Assembly (NCBI GenBank): GCA_021904315.1
Contig: CM038913.1
Span: 7,563,958 to 7,627,957, forward strand
Length of the DNA: 64,000 nt
Reading direction: 5' to 3'
Source: Sphagnum magellanicum
Lineage: Eukaryota > Streptophyta > Sphagnopsida > Sphagnales > Sphagnaceae
The stretch's first letter is position 1. Each line of letters begins with the position of its first letter. The position numbers were made by a program, and so were the translations under genes. Below, piece after piece: positions 11,286 through 24,100 of this stretch. A model generated the notes under the pieces. It saw nothing but the letters and a program-made list of their open reading frames with translations. It made no database searches and was not told the DNA's origin.

Positions 11286-12821
11286 CCTAGTTAGAAAAAA
11301 GACTAAGAAACATGAACAAACCTGAGTGAATTATGGGTATAATTGAACATCTAAGCTTGTAAGTTGTAACCATGTCACCATTGTTGACAACCAAAGCATA
11401 TGTGAAATGTGACCACCATAAAAGCTTACCACCATTGAGAAAAAACATGTAGTCAAAGTTGTGTGTTTTCATTGATTGTTGCCATAGGCTGAACAAAAAC
11501 CAAAATACATAGTTGGTTTCCAACCAACAATTGACCTTCAACAAACATTAATAAACTAGCATCTTGCAAAACTAATAATGCAATGCCACATGAGAGCTAT
11601 GCATTAACCCATATCGTAATTGGTGTTCATTCCAATCATGAATAGCTAAGTAAAAAAGGAAAGCTCTTTAGGTCATAGAATTTATGTGCATACATCCAAA
11701 CAATAAGGTCTAGATGCATAGTAAGGCAATGTTGGAGCTTTGTTTTTATGAAGGCCAAGTTGGAAAAAGTGCACTTGTCTTCCACACTACCCAACACCAT
11801 CACCATACATAACTTGGCCAGCTTAAACCACTCGAAAAGACAATGGTTTAAAATCACACTAGACCCAAGCCTTTCCCATAAACATGTAATTGGATTACAA
11901 TCATGGGGAAGTAGCATGGCAGATTGGGCATGGTTTTGCATCATCAATTTGAAAAAAAATGAAGTTGTTCATCAATAACGATTGGTTTAGTAATGGCCCA
12001 CCAACCATAACAATCCCCCATGCCTTGGGGTGACCAAAATGAGCTTGGATAATAATTCGGTGACGTAAAAATATTGTTTCAACCTCAAGAACAACTCAAT
12101 ACTATGGGTAGATCAACACAGTAGCATTTAGCAACTCATGTGTTGGAAACCTCTTTTATAGTTCAGAGATGAAATTTGTAACACTTCAGGACACTACTAT
12201 TTCATAGATTCCACACAATCAACCTAAACTTGTTTGGTTTTGAAGCCCATTGCCTCCTTAATAATCAGATCATGGGTATTGACGCACTCCCAACTCCTTG
12301 AAGGACTCAAATGTGAATCCAAGTAGAAGACAGCAGAAAAATGAGGAGTCGGGGCACGTTCCCTAATTCACAACACTTTGAGGGGTAGAGGGGCGTGTTG
12401 GAGCTCCAAGATGGGACTAGGAAGAGTTGACAAGCTTCACTCACTCACAGAGCCTACACACAACCCACACAAGTGGTTAGTGCATAGTTGGAGCACCTTT
12501 GGTGCTAGGACGAGCCACGGGCAACACGGACACATTTTCTCACCACGGCCCGGACTTTGGGAAAGCCACCACCTTCCCCCTTATAGTATACTATGTGGCT
12601 AGCCACGGAGCCTACATCCAAATGGCTTTTCTTTCCCGGGACTCCCGAAATCGTGCCAAGTAAGACTCCCGCGACTTTAGAACCCCATAACTTTGTGAGC
12701 AGACCTTGGATCGAGATGTGGCTTGAAGCAAAGTTGTATCTCTCGTCGAGAGCTTTCCAACGGTATGTTGCACACCCCCTGCAACTAAGTAAATCGGGTC
12801 GATTCCCGACTTTTTGTGGTC

Positions 12822-12848
12822 GGGAGTCAAACTGATAGTTTGACTCCC
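12822..12848. repeat. 12-bp perfect hairpin
   Basis: GGGAGTCAAACT and AGTTTGACTCCC are exact reverse complements separated by GAT. The GACTCC(C) word recurs through the surrounding insert. Confidence 0.85.
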
Positions 12849-13104
12849 AGCCCTTATTTTGGCCATAACTTATGTTTTAAATGTCCAAATGAGCAATGCA
12901 AGCCCATTTGAGACATTTAAGTTCCAAGAGCTTTCCAATGATATAAAGAACGCCACAAGCCATTGAGTTTTGACCCCTGAAATCACTCTCTGAAGTTTTG
13001 GGAGTCCAACGGGACTCCATCTCCCAAAGTGGGAGTTGCCTTGGGAGCGTGAGGGTTCACTCCCTCATACTCCCTCACACTTCTTACACTCCCAGGATTA
13101 TGTG

Positions 13105-13301
13105 ATGTGATTCCCAGGCTCCTTCTTGCCTTGATTCCTGGGCTTCCTCTTGCCTTGACTCCCGGGCTTTCCTCTTGCCTTAATTCCCGGGCTTCTTCTT
13201 GCCTTGACTCCTAGGCTTTCCTCTTGCCTTGACTCACGGGCTTTTTCTTGCCTTGACTCCTGGGCTTTCCTCTTGCTTTGCATCCTAGGCTTTCCTCTTG
13301 G
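13105..13301. repeat. 24/25-bp minisatellite, about eight copies
   Basis: The unit reads CCTTGACTCC(C/T)GGGCTT plus TCCTCTTG or TCTTCTTG. Copies mostly alternate between 24 and 25 bp, suggesting growth by a 49-bp dimer. On the minus strand it reads through as Gly/Lys/Gln-rich peptide, but nothing suggests translation. Confidence 0.85.
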
Positions 13302-14755
13302 CCCGCAACCTTGTAACCCTTTTGCCTTGGTCGCAAACCCAAAACTAAGGTTACGACAGGTATGCAACATATAAAATTTGCCTCCCAAAAAAAAGGTAGC
13401 ATATTTAATGCCTATTAGAGGCTTTTTCCACCATGTCAAACACAAGTGTTCATGGATGTGCTCACAATGATTTTACAAACAATTGAAGTGTTATGAAGAA
13501 AACCATTTTCTAGCTTCATTGTACATTGTGAAAATATTTGCTTCAAAAAGTTTTTAAGCAAAGATAAAATCACAAATGAAGGTCTATTGGCTTTGGGCAA
13601 ATTTTGACAAACCTTGCACCAACTCCAACAAAGGAATGATGCAAGAAAGACCCAACAATGTTTCAAGATCACACATGAGTTCATAATTGATCTTGGTAGT
13701 GTCAACAATTACACTATCCTCAACCATTTTTACAACCAAAGCTTTATATTCACTAAGGACTTTCTTGGAAGGCGATAACGTTGAAACCCAATGTGTTTTG
13801 ATGTTTTTGATAATCTTATTGCCTTTGCATTTAAGGAGTTTAGCCAACTCATTTGCTCAAGATAACGCTTGGGATTGTGGGCAAAATAATTGTGCATAGA
13901 TGTGAGGAAACATTCAATTTTTCCCACCAAACTCGAATTATTCAAAGTTTGGATAGCCAAGTTTGTGCAGGTGCCATATAATGCACATCACTCATGAATG
14001 GAACATGGTTCTACATTAGATTTGTGGTCACACCATTTTTGAAGCCTTGAAAAATTGTCACTCCATCTATTCCAAAGCAAACAAACTTGTTTGCCACATT
14101 TGTTTTAATCATGCCTCCAAACTCAACAAGACTCCACACAATAAGTTTAATCAAATTAGTAGAAGTTATACCATCCAAAACCCTTTATAGGTTAAGTAAA
14201 ATGGACCCATTTTCACCCATCAGTCATATACAAATGAACTGAAAGCCAATTTTGGTTGTCAATAGTGGTGACTTTGTCACAACTCACTAAAATGAATAAT
14301 GTTTTCTGGACAACAACCTTCATGGCTCACAACATTAGGCTATGCATTACTTCAACCATGGTCTAGCCCATGGTATTTGACTAATGTTTGCCAAGACAAT
14401 GCTCCACTTTCAAGAACTAGAAAAGCTTCTTGAAATTCTCAAAATTTGTCATTAGGCGCCCTTGTTGGAACAAATGGAAAATTGCAACAAATTGCATGTA
14501 TTTATTTTTCTTCTATGTTTTGTCACCATTTGCAACTTGCACAACGATTGTATCACATCCTTTTGAGGCATGCAGTTTCTCATTTTTCATGTGAGCATTA
14601 AAAGGACAAAAAAAAAATTGCCTTAAAGTAACCCCTGGTTTAACTTTGCTACATTTCCTCATTTTAGAATGTTTGATGAAGGAATCTAAGTTTCGAACTA
14701 GTAGTTTCTCCCTCCCTTTAATGTCAAAGCAAATTTTGCATTTGACCATTCTCAT

Positions 14756-17700
14756 TTTTTCATCTGGTCCACATATTGGCTCAGACCAAGGGAAACCTAG
14801 TTGCCCATTGATCTTGAAAAACTATGTTTATTTCCCATTTAGATTTCTTTGGCCTCTTTTTTTTTGGTTCACTACTTCTAGGGTTTTACATATAATCTAT
14901 AGATTCAAATGTGGGTGTAGATTAAAAAACCAACAAACTTTTACCCGTCACTGCAACAAGAGATGTAGGTGATAATGAGGAGGAAGTTAAATTAGTATAA
15001 ATGTTAAGTGACTCACTAGGTGTGTGGTTTGTAGTAGAATCAGGTATTACAGAAGTTGAAAAGAAGAGATGAAACTTGAAGTTCTATGGAGGCTTCAAGG
15101 GCACCATTTCCACAATAGCAATTGCAAATTTGACAAGGAAAAAATATTAGTGGCCTTGGATGTGTTATAAAGCTCTCACAACAAACCTCTCTGTAAGAAA
15201 CCAAAAGAAAGGCCAATTTGACATTTGAGTATAAGATACGAATTCAATGAAACATTTTTAGCAAGCCAAGCTTGAACCCTAAACCTTATAACTTTCAGGA
15301 TTTTGATGACCTTCAAACCTTGCACAATTACAAAAAATAAAAAAACATTTGAACATTCAACGAGTTTTTTAGTTGAGAACTTGTGTACCTTTTTACATTC
15401 AATTTGATCCTCTTAAATCTTGTGGGCCCCAAGCAATGTGTTTGCATTGCTCCTAAGCTCTTCCTTCAAAAGATCTACATTTACAACTAGCTCAACATAC
15501 TAAATCCAATCCTAACTGAAAAACACCCAAATCAAATCAAATGATTCAAAAGAAATATTTGTACCATGATTTTTTTGGAATGAACTTCAAACATAAGTAT
15601 AATGTCGTCCAGTTTCCTATTTCTTCCTTTAGCATTAAGAGCATATTGATTTTGTAGTTTGATCTTCTTTGAATGCACTCACACAAAAATATAATGCCAA
15701 TTTTTTGTTTGCTCTTTCACCATTCTTTGCTTCTAGCCTCCATAACATGATCCAAAATTTAAAGGAACCCATCTTACTAAGCGTGCTACCAAGAAAGATC
15801 GACATTCATTATAAGCGACAATCTTAGTTTCAATGTGCGCATAATTGCTTGCAAATGTTGTGCATTTCAAATGCAAAAAAGGGTCCATAGTGGGGAGGGT
15901 TGTGGCATTCAACAATGTAGGGTGGTGAGTCTAGGTGGCACCACACCTAAACTATTGATTAGGTGGATGGCTACAACTTATTGCCTAATGGTTACATCCT
16001 AGCAACTTGCCTCTAATCTAACGGTCAAATTCCTTCACGCTGATTTGCAAAGGCCTTTTTTTTTTGTTGCTAGGTTGCAAAATTTTGTCCAAAAAAAAAT
16101 TAAAATGGACAAAATTGACCTTAGGGTAAGTTAATTCTTCATCTTATGTAATTTTTTTATGTTGGGTGTTGTATATTAATATTATGTACAAATAATTTTA
16201 AATTATAATTGGATGCATTGTAAATGGAATTGAACCTAATTGTAAATTGGATCAAGCTCCAAATGTAAAAAGTCCTTGAAACTAAAAGTAACACTTCTAA
16301 ATTCAAACAAAGGTTCACAAATTCACACCAAAGGTTTTATCAAACAGAAGAGAAAAAATAAAACCTAATTCAAAACTTCTTTTCAAAATCAAGAATTGAA
16401 TAATAGTGATCCAAACCAAATGGAAAATCCATTAGTTAAATGGGACAACATAAAGGAGAGATTATTGCAATATAATTGCATGATTAAATCATTATAGTTA
16501 ACCAAAGAAGAACAGTCAATTTTGTGTATATATTTTACTTGGAATTAAACTTAGCTTTAAACCAAACCTAGGGTTCTTGAATTTGAAAGAATGTGCCCAA
16601 ATTGGAACAACAAGGTAAATAAAAATTCAAGAAGTTCAAATTATACCAAAGGAAGCTACGAATTTTTTCAAAGTGTGAAAACCAACTCCAAAGATTTAAA
16701 AAGGAAAAACTAACCAACATTAATCTAAACCAAGGTTGGGCAATAATCATTTTTTATAAAAATTGCCCAAGTTGTATATTTCAACAAAATTCAAAGAACC
16801 TTACAAGGGTGTTACCTTTCAAAGTATCAATTTTTTTAAAACCCAATTATTTCATATTTCGTTCCCAATTTGTTCATTTCAATTGGTTGTATGAAATTAG
16901 TTATTTTAAGTAAGTTTAGGGCTTAAGGTTTTATTAAAGTGTTAATATAAATTATAAATTGTTTATTGATATTCAAAATTAAGATGATGTGTTTAGAACT
17001 TAGAATACCAATCCAATGATCAAAATGAAAAACTAAAATTTCATTATGAAACATTACAACACATATATAGTCAAGTATTCATAATCTCTTTTCATTCAAA
17101 TGAAATTTTAATTTCCTCCAATTTTTCCTTGAAGTCCATTTTAGTCTCAATCAAATCAATTCAAAAATCAATTTGAAATGGGAATTACAACCAACCCTAA
17201 AGTCAATAGGTAAATTTTTAATCACAAAAATTAAAATTTCAAAAAAAAAATTGATTGGAGGTGATTTTTAAATTTTTTAAAAAAAATCTTAGTTAAATTT
17301 TTTATTATCATTTATTGAATTTTTTTGGTAAACAAAAAAAAACAATGCAAATGCAAACATTAAAAAAGAACACAAAATCAACTATGAAATAAAAAATGGC
17401 AATTCATAATTATGCAATGCAATAGTGGAAGTCAATGAAAAACCTATTATATTGGAATACAAAGTAACAAATTAAATGATATATGAGTTAGTACGAAGGA
17501 ATTAAAATGAAGACAAAAATGAACAATTTCTACCATCATTAAAAGTTGGGTTAATTTTACGTCTTGCACAATCCAACAAAACATATGCATTATGCATGAT
17601 TAGGTGAACCAATCATACATACAAACAAAATACAATATACACACCAATGTAAGTGATGACAAAACAATCCATACATAAAAACAAAAAACAATGAAAAAAC

Positions 17701-18530
17701 AATCAACTTAATGGAGGAATTTGAAGCCATGGTGGTATCACATGATCTAGTAGCACCTACATTGAGAAAGGAAAAGGGGAGGTGTTAACAACAAAATGAA
17801 GGACAAGAAGAAGAACAACAACAAATAGCTCTAACTAGCAAGGAAATATATTTAAAGTAGGGCAATGAGTAACACCATCTAGCAATGAAAAGCACCAAAA
17901 AACAATGGAAAACACATGAAAGTAATCAAGCAATGGAGTATCGCAATTGACACATACCAAGTGAATTGTGGTATGTCCAATATGGTGGGTGAAAAAGATT
18001 AGGTTGGCCATAATATGTAATTAAACTTCAAAAAATGGTATAATTGGGTATCAAAATTATTAATTTCAGTATGGGTATGAGCATGGTATCATATTGGTTT
18101 TTGGAAAATAGAGATATAAAAACCTTGGTCTAGTATTTTTGTATTACACTTTTGAAAAATCCAAACATTCAAACATTCAAGCAAAAAATAATATTTCATC
18201 TAGCATATGCAACTCCCAAAAGATTTATACTTTACAACTCCCTTCTCCTTATTTTCTTCTCATCATACATCATGACACCTCCCCCTCTCCCTTCCTCATT
18301 ACTTTAACCTTATCTTTTCATGTGTGTAAACAATACCTAAAACTTAAGTGAAACTCTACAAAATTTGGCAAGGTATCAATAGTCAACACAATGTCCCTCA
18401 CAACACAACCATACTAGTTTAATATCAAACATGGTACATTAAGTTGGAAAAACTTTAATCCCAAGGTATATCATGAGTTTTGGTCATAATATATGTATCA
18501 AGTGAGTATGGGTTCTAAGATTAGAGATTA
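14756..18530. other. AT-rich spacer, no gene seen
   Basis: Low-GC sequence with long A and T runs, especially 16,050-17,400. The few open frames above 60 codons (for example 15,733-15,915 and 16,568-16,750, minus strand) match nothing I recognise. No tRNA or structured RNA was found. Confidence 0.7.
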
Positions 18531-18650
18531 CTAGTGGGTGCCCATGACCTTCGGCCACTGTGAAGTCCCCCGGTTTCTTTAAACTTGGTTAGCGTTTTAA
18601 TTTTTTTTAGAAACTTTTAACTTTTTTTTTTTTTCTATTATTATTATTAT
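18531..18650 (-). mobile_element. Helitron-like 3' terminus, copy A
   Basis: Read on the minus strand, the end has GACTTC, a 9-nt loop, GAAGGTC (a 6-bp stem with one bulge), then 11 nt, then CTAG followed by T. That is the layout of Helitron 3' ends (hairpin 10-12 nt before CTRR, insertion next to T). Two further copies of the same end are at 54,897 and 55,392 on the plus strand. Upstream in element orientation lie an A-rich stretch and TCCGTCC-type repeats shared with the 54.8-kb copy. Confidence 0.5.
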
Positions 18651-18657
18651 TTTGTGA

Positions 18658-19210
18658 TCATCCAGCCGGACGGACATTTCATCCATCCCCTTAATTGGGA
18701 CGGATAGTAGCTAAAAGAAAAAAAGCTTCCCCAAAATTCGTCCCGTCATCAAGCCGGACCGACATTTCATCCATCCCCTTAATTGGGACGGACAGTAGCT
18801 AAAAGAAAAAAAAGGTAGTTTTGGTCAATACAAAAAAAAAAAAAAAATTGATTCTGGGCTGTCCAAGGCCTAAATATTTTTTTTCTGGTCTTCCCCTAAA
18901 TCCATCCCGTCATCAAGCCGGACGGACATTTCATCCGTCCCCTTAATCGGGACGGACAGTAGCTAAAAGAAAAAAAAGGTAATCTTGGTCAATACAAAAA
19001 AACAAAAAAAAAAAGATTCTGGGCTGTCCAAGGCCTAAATATTTTTTTTCTAGTCTACCAAATCTTTTGCCTCAAAAAATCAGACTGCCCCTAATTTCTT
19101 TTTTATCTGGAGTCAATTACATATGGGGAAGTTAAATCTGGGGAAGCTCCTCAAAAAATCAGATTGCCCCTGATTTCTTTTTTCTCTGGAATCAGTTACA
19201 TCTGGGGAAG
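18658..19210. repeat. Nested tandem duplications inside the Helitron-like block
   Basis: A unit beginning CATC(A)AGCCGGAC(G/C)GACATTTC and ending GACAGTAGCTAAAAGAAAAAA occurs three times, near 18,660, 18,748 and 18,912. A second unit with ATTCTGGGCTGTCCAAGGCC occurs near 18,850 and 19,016. A third, CTCAAAAAATCAGA(C/T)TGCCCC through GGGGAAGTT, occurs near 19,071 and 19,152. The duplications overlap, so several rounds must have occurred. Confidence 0.8.
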
Positions 19211-19213
19211 TTA

Positions 19214-19270
19214 TGACTGGAAGAATTTTCTAGGCACTACCCAGACAGACAAACAGACACCACTGTTGTT
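19214..19270. repeat. 57-bp direct repeat, left copy
   Basis: Begins TGACTGGAAGAATTTT and ends CAGACACCACTGTTGTT. A copy with about 90% identity lies at 25,279-25,334 in the same orientation. Together they enclose the kelch fragment and the gypsy element. Confidence 0.85.
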
Positions 19271-19483
19271 GACAGCTTCAACATTCCAGATTAGTGCAGC
19301 AAGAGAACTTCATGTTAAGAGTGTGAAGACATGTACAAAGGACATCATGTACACTACTACCCTTACATTAGGTTTGCTCCACATCTGCTTCACTACCTCA
19401 CCACATGCACAGCACAAGCCATTAGGAGTTTGCCTTAGGTCATAAGGCTTTAAAAACATCAAGAGTCATGATCAGGGTCTTAC

Positions 19484-19691
19484 CACTGTCAAAGACATGA
19501 ATGTCATGGGTTTGGCAATCATTTCTGCCATAGCCACCAAAAATATAAAGAAACCGGCCACCCTTGACACTGTTACAGGTGTGGCCCCATTTCTTTCCTA
19601 GGCCTATGGCATTAACTTTCCATCCCGGTGATTTCTTGCTGTCTAAGACATCCTTGGCCTTTTGCTTTACCTTCACGTTCTCCCACTTCAT
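19484..19691 (-). pseudogene. Captured first exon of a kelch-repeat gene
   Basis: The frame opens with MKWENVKV and contains GKKWGHTCNSVKGGRFLYIF and GGYGRNDCQTHDIHVFD, the first kelch blade of a plant galactose-oxidase/kelch-superfamily protein, which also starts MKWE and has GHTCN..GGR. The exon has no stop and ends at a good donor (G|GTAAGA at 19484/19483). No later kelch exon follows on the minus strand before the Helitron-like end at 18,531. It therefore looks like a 5' gene piece (leader, exon 1, start of intron 1) carried by a mobile element. It points the same way as the putative Helitron. A remnant of a resident gene broken by insertions is the alternative. Confidence 0.7.
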
Positions 19692-19763
19692 CTTTCAAAA
19701 TGATCTTTACCTTAAAGAAAAACCAGCACCCTGTCACGGACGTGACGGTGACGGACAGTGACG

Positions 19764-19940
19764 GTGCGGACTTTTGCCAACTGGGAGGCGGTGCGGACTT
19801 TTCCCAACTGGGAAACGGTGTGGACTTCTCCCTAAATGTCGCGAACGTGACAATAACGGTGATGGTGCAAACTTTTCCGAACTTGGAGGCAGTGCCAACT
19901 TTTCCGAACTTGGAGGCAGTGCCAACTTTCCAACTTTAGA
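19764..19940. repeat. 26-28 bp repeats in the retrotransposon leader
   Basis: GGTGCGGACTTTTGCCAACT-like units repeat at about 19,764, 19,790 and 19,817. A related unit, CAACTTTTCCGAACTTGGAG, repeats near 19,868 and 19,896. They lie in the LTR or leader upstream of gag. Confidence 0.7.
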
Positions 19941-20137
19941 GTTTCCCAGTAGCGTTCTAACAGTATGAATAGAGAGCCTCGAGACATTGTCCCTCACTCT
20001 CGTCAACACCAGTTGTACTTGCTCTTCTAGCTTTCTCGCTTCGAGTGTTACTAGTTCTAGTTTTGGAGCTTAGAGTGTTATTCCAAGCCTTGTGTGAGTT
20101 GCCGTCCGTAATAGTTTAACGAAAGTGCACTACCAAG

Positions 20138-21124
20138 ATGGGTGACGCTTCCAACATCCAGATGCACAACGTGGTTTCCATGTTGCAACAACTACAACAA
20201 GAGAATGCCAACCTACGAAACGCCATGGAACAGCTCCAAGTTGCTCGTGCTCCAGTCCATGTTCCAGCTTCCATAGCAAATCCAGTTCCACAAGCACCAA
20301 AAGAACCTCGAGTAAGCTTGCCAAAGAAGTTTGACGGAGATCGTACAAAACTTCAAGATTTTGTCAATCAAGTTCGACTTGTCTTTCGTCTCCAACCACA
20401 CAGATACGCAACAGAAGAAACACAAGTTGGACTCATTAGATCACTGCTCACCGGAACTGCGTTATCTTGGTTTTCGTCACTATTGCAGAAGGGTTCTCCA
20501 CTTTTGGCAGACCTTGATTAATTCTTGGAAGAATTCAGTAGAACATTTGGAGAGAGATATCAAGCCCTTATAGCAACAACAAAACTTCAAACATTGCAAC
20601 AATGATTGCGCCCAGCTTCAGCATACGTTGCAAAATTTCAACAACTTGCATGTGACCTCGATTGGAACGACACGGCTCTCATCACCATGTTTTGATGGGG
20701 ACTCTGCGACGATATCAAAACCTTGTTGCTGAACTTGCCCAAACCAACTACTCTGTTGGAAGCCATTACTCAAGCAATTGACTGCGACAACCGGCTGTTC
20801 GAGCATCGACAGGAGCGACGATTGCTCTTTGGATCATATCAAGCAGATTACACAGCTCCAACCCGCCAAACATCTTCAAGCACTTCGACCCCAGAGCCCA
20901 TGCAAATCGACACTTCGAGAGTTAGCAAGCTAACCGAAGAAGAGAAAGAACGACGTCGCAAGGAGCACTTGTGTTTTTATTGTGGAGGCAAGGACCACAA
21001 CTTAAACAATTGCCCTTTGAAACCTCAGGGATCAAAGGCGCACAAATTTCGGTACACCTCAAGCACTTCTGAGCCAAGACACGAGGAAATCGAGTCAGAA
21101 AACGATAGCAGCCAGCCACATTAG
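20138..21124 (+). pseudogene. gag: gag of the gypsy element, three in-frame stops
   Basis: One continuous frame carries a Gln/Asn-rich coiled-coil-like N-terminus, a capsid-type region (PKKFDGDRTKLQDFVNQ) and a CCHC zinc knuckle (CFYCGGKDHNLNNC), which bind and package the element RNA. Premature stops are TAA at 20519 and TGA at 20603 and 20693. Each is one C-to-T change from CAA or CGA, and the frame is otherwise intact. The frame ends at TAG 21122. pol follows in another frame, so a frameshift or an indel separates them. Confidence 0.85.
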
Positions 21125-21129
21125 GGACC

Positions 21130-24100
21130 GTGCGACTAACAAGTGTTGCCATGACATCAGGTCCTATTTTATCCTCTGAACCTTCTCATTGTTTTAATAT
21201 CCCACTTAAAATAGATTTTCATCCACATAGCATAAAAGTTAAAGCCTTGTTAGATTCCAGAGCCTCTGCTTGTTTTATTGATAAAAATCTTGTAAAATGT
21301 CATAATCTTCCTATAGTCCCTAAGAAATACCCTGTGACAGTAGAGGTTATCGATGGTAGGCCCTTGATTTCAAGAGATGTCACTCACGAAATTAAACCCT
21401 TAGAGATTATTCTAGAAGGGCACCGAAGTACTATTGTATTCAATATCATTAGTTCTCCTTCTAATCCTCTCGTCTTAGGTCTCTCTTGGTTAGAAAAGAT
21501 TAACTCGGATATAGATTGGGAAAAGTGAAAACTAACATATCGAACCATAGCTTCTCATGTTTCATCTAGACACCCTCGAAATGTCCCAAACCTGTATCCT
21601 TACCAAGTCCAAGGGTCTGCGGTCAAAGTTCTGTTGATGGTCGGTGCTTGAGCCTTTATGAGGGCTGCCAAGAATGGAAATATGTTTGCAATTTATGCAA
21701 TTCCGACATCTCAACCTATTCAAGAACCAACCAAGTTACCAGCAGAATATGAGGAGTATTGAGACGTGTTTGAGAAGAAGAACGCTGATACACTTCCTCA
21801 ACATCGACCTTATGATTGTGGCATCGAACTCCAAGAAGGTGCGCAACCTCCATTTGGTCCAATCTACAGCCTCTCCCAGAACAAGCTTGCTGCATTGCGA
21901 GATTACCTTGATGAAAATCTCACGAAGAACTTCATTCGACATTCCAAGTCACCTGCTGGAGCTCCTATCCTATTTGTCAAAAAGAAAGACGGCTCCCTTC
22001 GGATGTGCGTGGACTATCGTGGACTAAACAAGGTCACAATCAAGAACCGGTATTCATTGCCGCTTATTTTAGGACTTCTTGACCAACTCGGTCAAGCAAA
22101 GATCCACACCAAGATTGATCTTCGTGGAGCATACAACCTAGTACGTATCAAGGAAGGTGACGAATGGAAGACGGCATTCCGAACTAAGTATGGACACTTT
22201 GAATATAATGTCATGCCTTTTGGTCTTACTAACGCACTTGCCATCTTTCAACATTTGATGAATGACGTATTCCGAGAATTTATAGATGATTTTGTTGTTT
22301 GTTATCTCGACGACATATTGGTTTTTTCCAAGAATGAAGAAGAGCACATCAACCATGTCCGGCTAGTATTGGAAAAGCTATGCACTGCTGGACTATACAC
22401 CAAGCTGGAGAAATGTGTTTTCCACCAACCCCAAGTCGAATTCTTGGGCTACATCATTTCTGGAGAGGGTCTATCCATGGACCCAAAGAAGATTCGGACA
22501 GTCACCGAGTGGAAGAAACCGGCTACTATTCGAGACGTACAATGCTTCCTCGGTTTTGCGAACTTCTATCGAATCTTCATCCGAAACTATTCCAAGATTG
22601 CTGTTCCATTGACCCGATTGACTTGCAAAGACAAGCTCAAGTGGAATGCGGAAGTAGACCAAGCATTTGAAACTCTGAAGAAGGCGTTTACAACGGCACC
22701 TATTTTGACGCATCCTGATTTCCAGAAGCCGTTTTTTCTAGAAATGGATGCTTCTGACTTTGCCCTTGGAGTGATCCTTTCACAACCCGACAAAGATGGA
22801 CGCCTCCATCCTATCACGTTTCACTCACGAAAATTTACTACTGCCGAAATCAATTATGAGATCCACGACAAGGAGCTTTTAGCCATTATCAACTCGTTCC
22901 AAGAGTGGTGTCATTTTCTCGAAGGAGCTCAACATCCGGTCACGGTCTACACCGATCACAAGAACCTTGAGTACTTCATGTTTGCCAAGGTACTGAATCG
23001 ACGACAAGCTTGTTGGAGCATATCGCTTTTGCGCTTCAACTTTGTCATCACGTACCGCCTTGGTTCCAAGCAAACTCGGTCCGACGCTCTTTCCCGACGA
23101 GTGTATCTTGCACCCAGGGAAGGAGATGCAGCTTACAACCAACAAAATACTACCCTTATCAAGCCTAAGCAACTTCAGCTGAAGATTGTGCGCACCACAA
23201 CTTCGTTGGATGCATCTTTTCTCCAAGATATTCGAGTAAGTTTTAAATTCGACCCTTTGGCCTTGAAATTGAAGATCAATGCCGACATCTTCAATCCTAA
23301 AGGATTTCCAAGTCCAGGCTCAGAGGTTATAGATTTAGAATCCCTGAATCAACCTACTTCCAGTTCACAGGTTTCCAGATCGCATGATGCTGATCCAAGA
23401 ATCCAGTTCCAGGATGGGCTGTTATACTACCAGGGACTACTTTATGTCCTTGAAGGTCCATGCCGACTCCGAGTGTTCCAGTCTCGACACGACTTTCCAT
23501 CAGCGGGACACTTTGGTTACAACAAGACTATGGACCTGATATCCAGAGACTTTTGGTGGCCCCAAATGTGGAAAACCGTGAAGGACTATGTCACAACGTG
23601 TGACACCTACTCCAGATCCAAGATCCCTCATCATCGGCCATACGGGTTGCTTCAACCACTGTCGATTCCAGAAACCCCATGGACATCCATATCCATAGAC
23701 TTCATTGTGGACCTTCCAAAGTCCAAATCTTTTGATTCAGTTTTTGTTGTGGTGGACCGCTTGATAAAGATGGCACACTTTGTGCCTTGCAACAAGACTA
23801 TCACAGGTAAAGCAACGGCACGACTTTTCTTGGAGAATGTGTACAAATATCATGGATTTCCCGACGACATCATCTCTGATCGTGGTACGCAATTCACGTC
23901 CAAGTTCTGGCAATCCTTGTTCAAAATCTTACAAGTGAAGATTAATTTATCATCGGCGTATCATCCTCAGACAGAAGGACAAACCGAACGAATGAATCAA
24001 GTATTGGAGCAATATTTAAGGTGCTTCATCAACTACCATCAAGACGATTGGGTGGATCTACTTCCAGTCGCAGAGTTTGCCTACAACAATACATTTCGGG

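Larger units (their letters stand above)
12290..13345. mobile_element. GC-richer insert nested in the hAT pseudogene
   Basis: Composition changes sharply from AT-rich to near-balanced. The block has two diverged copies of GAGCTTTCCAA(C/T)G near 12,750 and 12,930, a phrase common in LTRs and untranslated regions of plant LTR retrotransposons, plus a 12-bp hairpin and a 24/25-bp tandem array. No coding domains are visible. An LTR fragment or solo LTR is most likely; both edges are approximate. Confidence 0.4.
11636..14755 (-). pseudogene. Degenerate hAT-family transposase gene
   Basis: Fragments in several frames, all on the minus strand and in the order expected of a plant hAT transposase. 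A BED-like N-terminal segment (KCKICFDIKGREKLLVRNLD) is at 14755-14513. A middle segment at 13960-13730 has SLVGKIECFLTSMHNYFAHNP. After a frame change, 13847-13584 has NKIIKNIKTHWVSTLSPSKK and YELMCDLETLLGLSCIIPLL. The C-terminal dimerisation segment at 11947-11636 has VEDKCTFSNLAFIKTKL and LDLIVWMYAHKFYDLKSFPF. Frameshifts and stops separate the pieces and GC-richer DNA interrupts it near 12.3-13.3 kb, so the gene is dead. Terminal inverted repeats and the 8-bp target duplication were not found. Confidence 0.75.
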
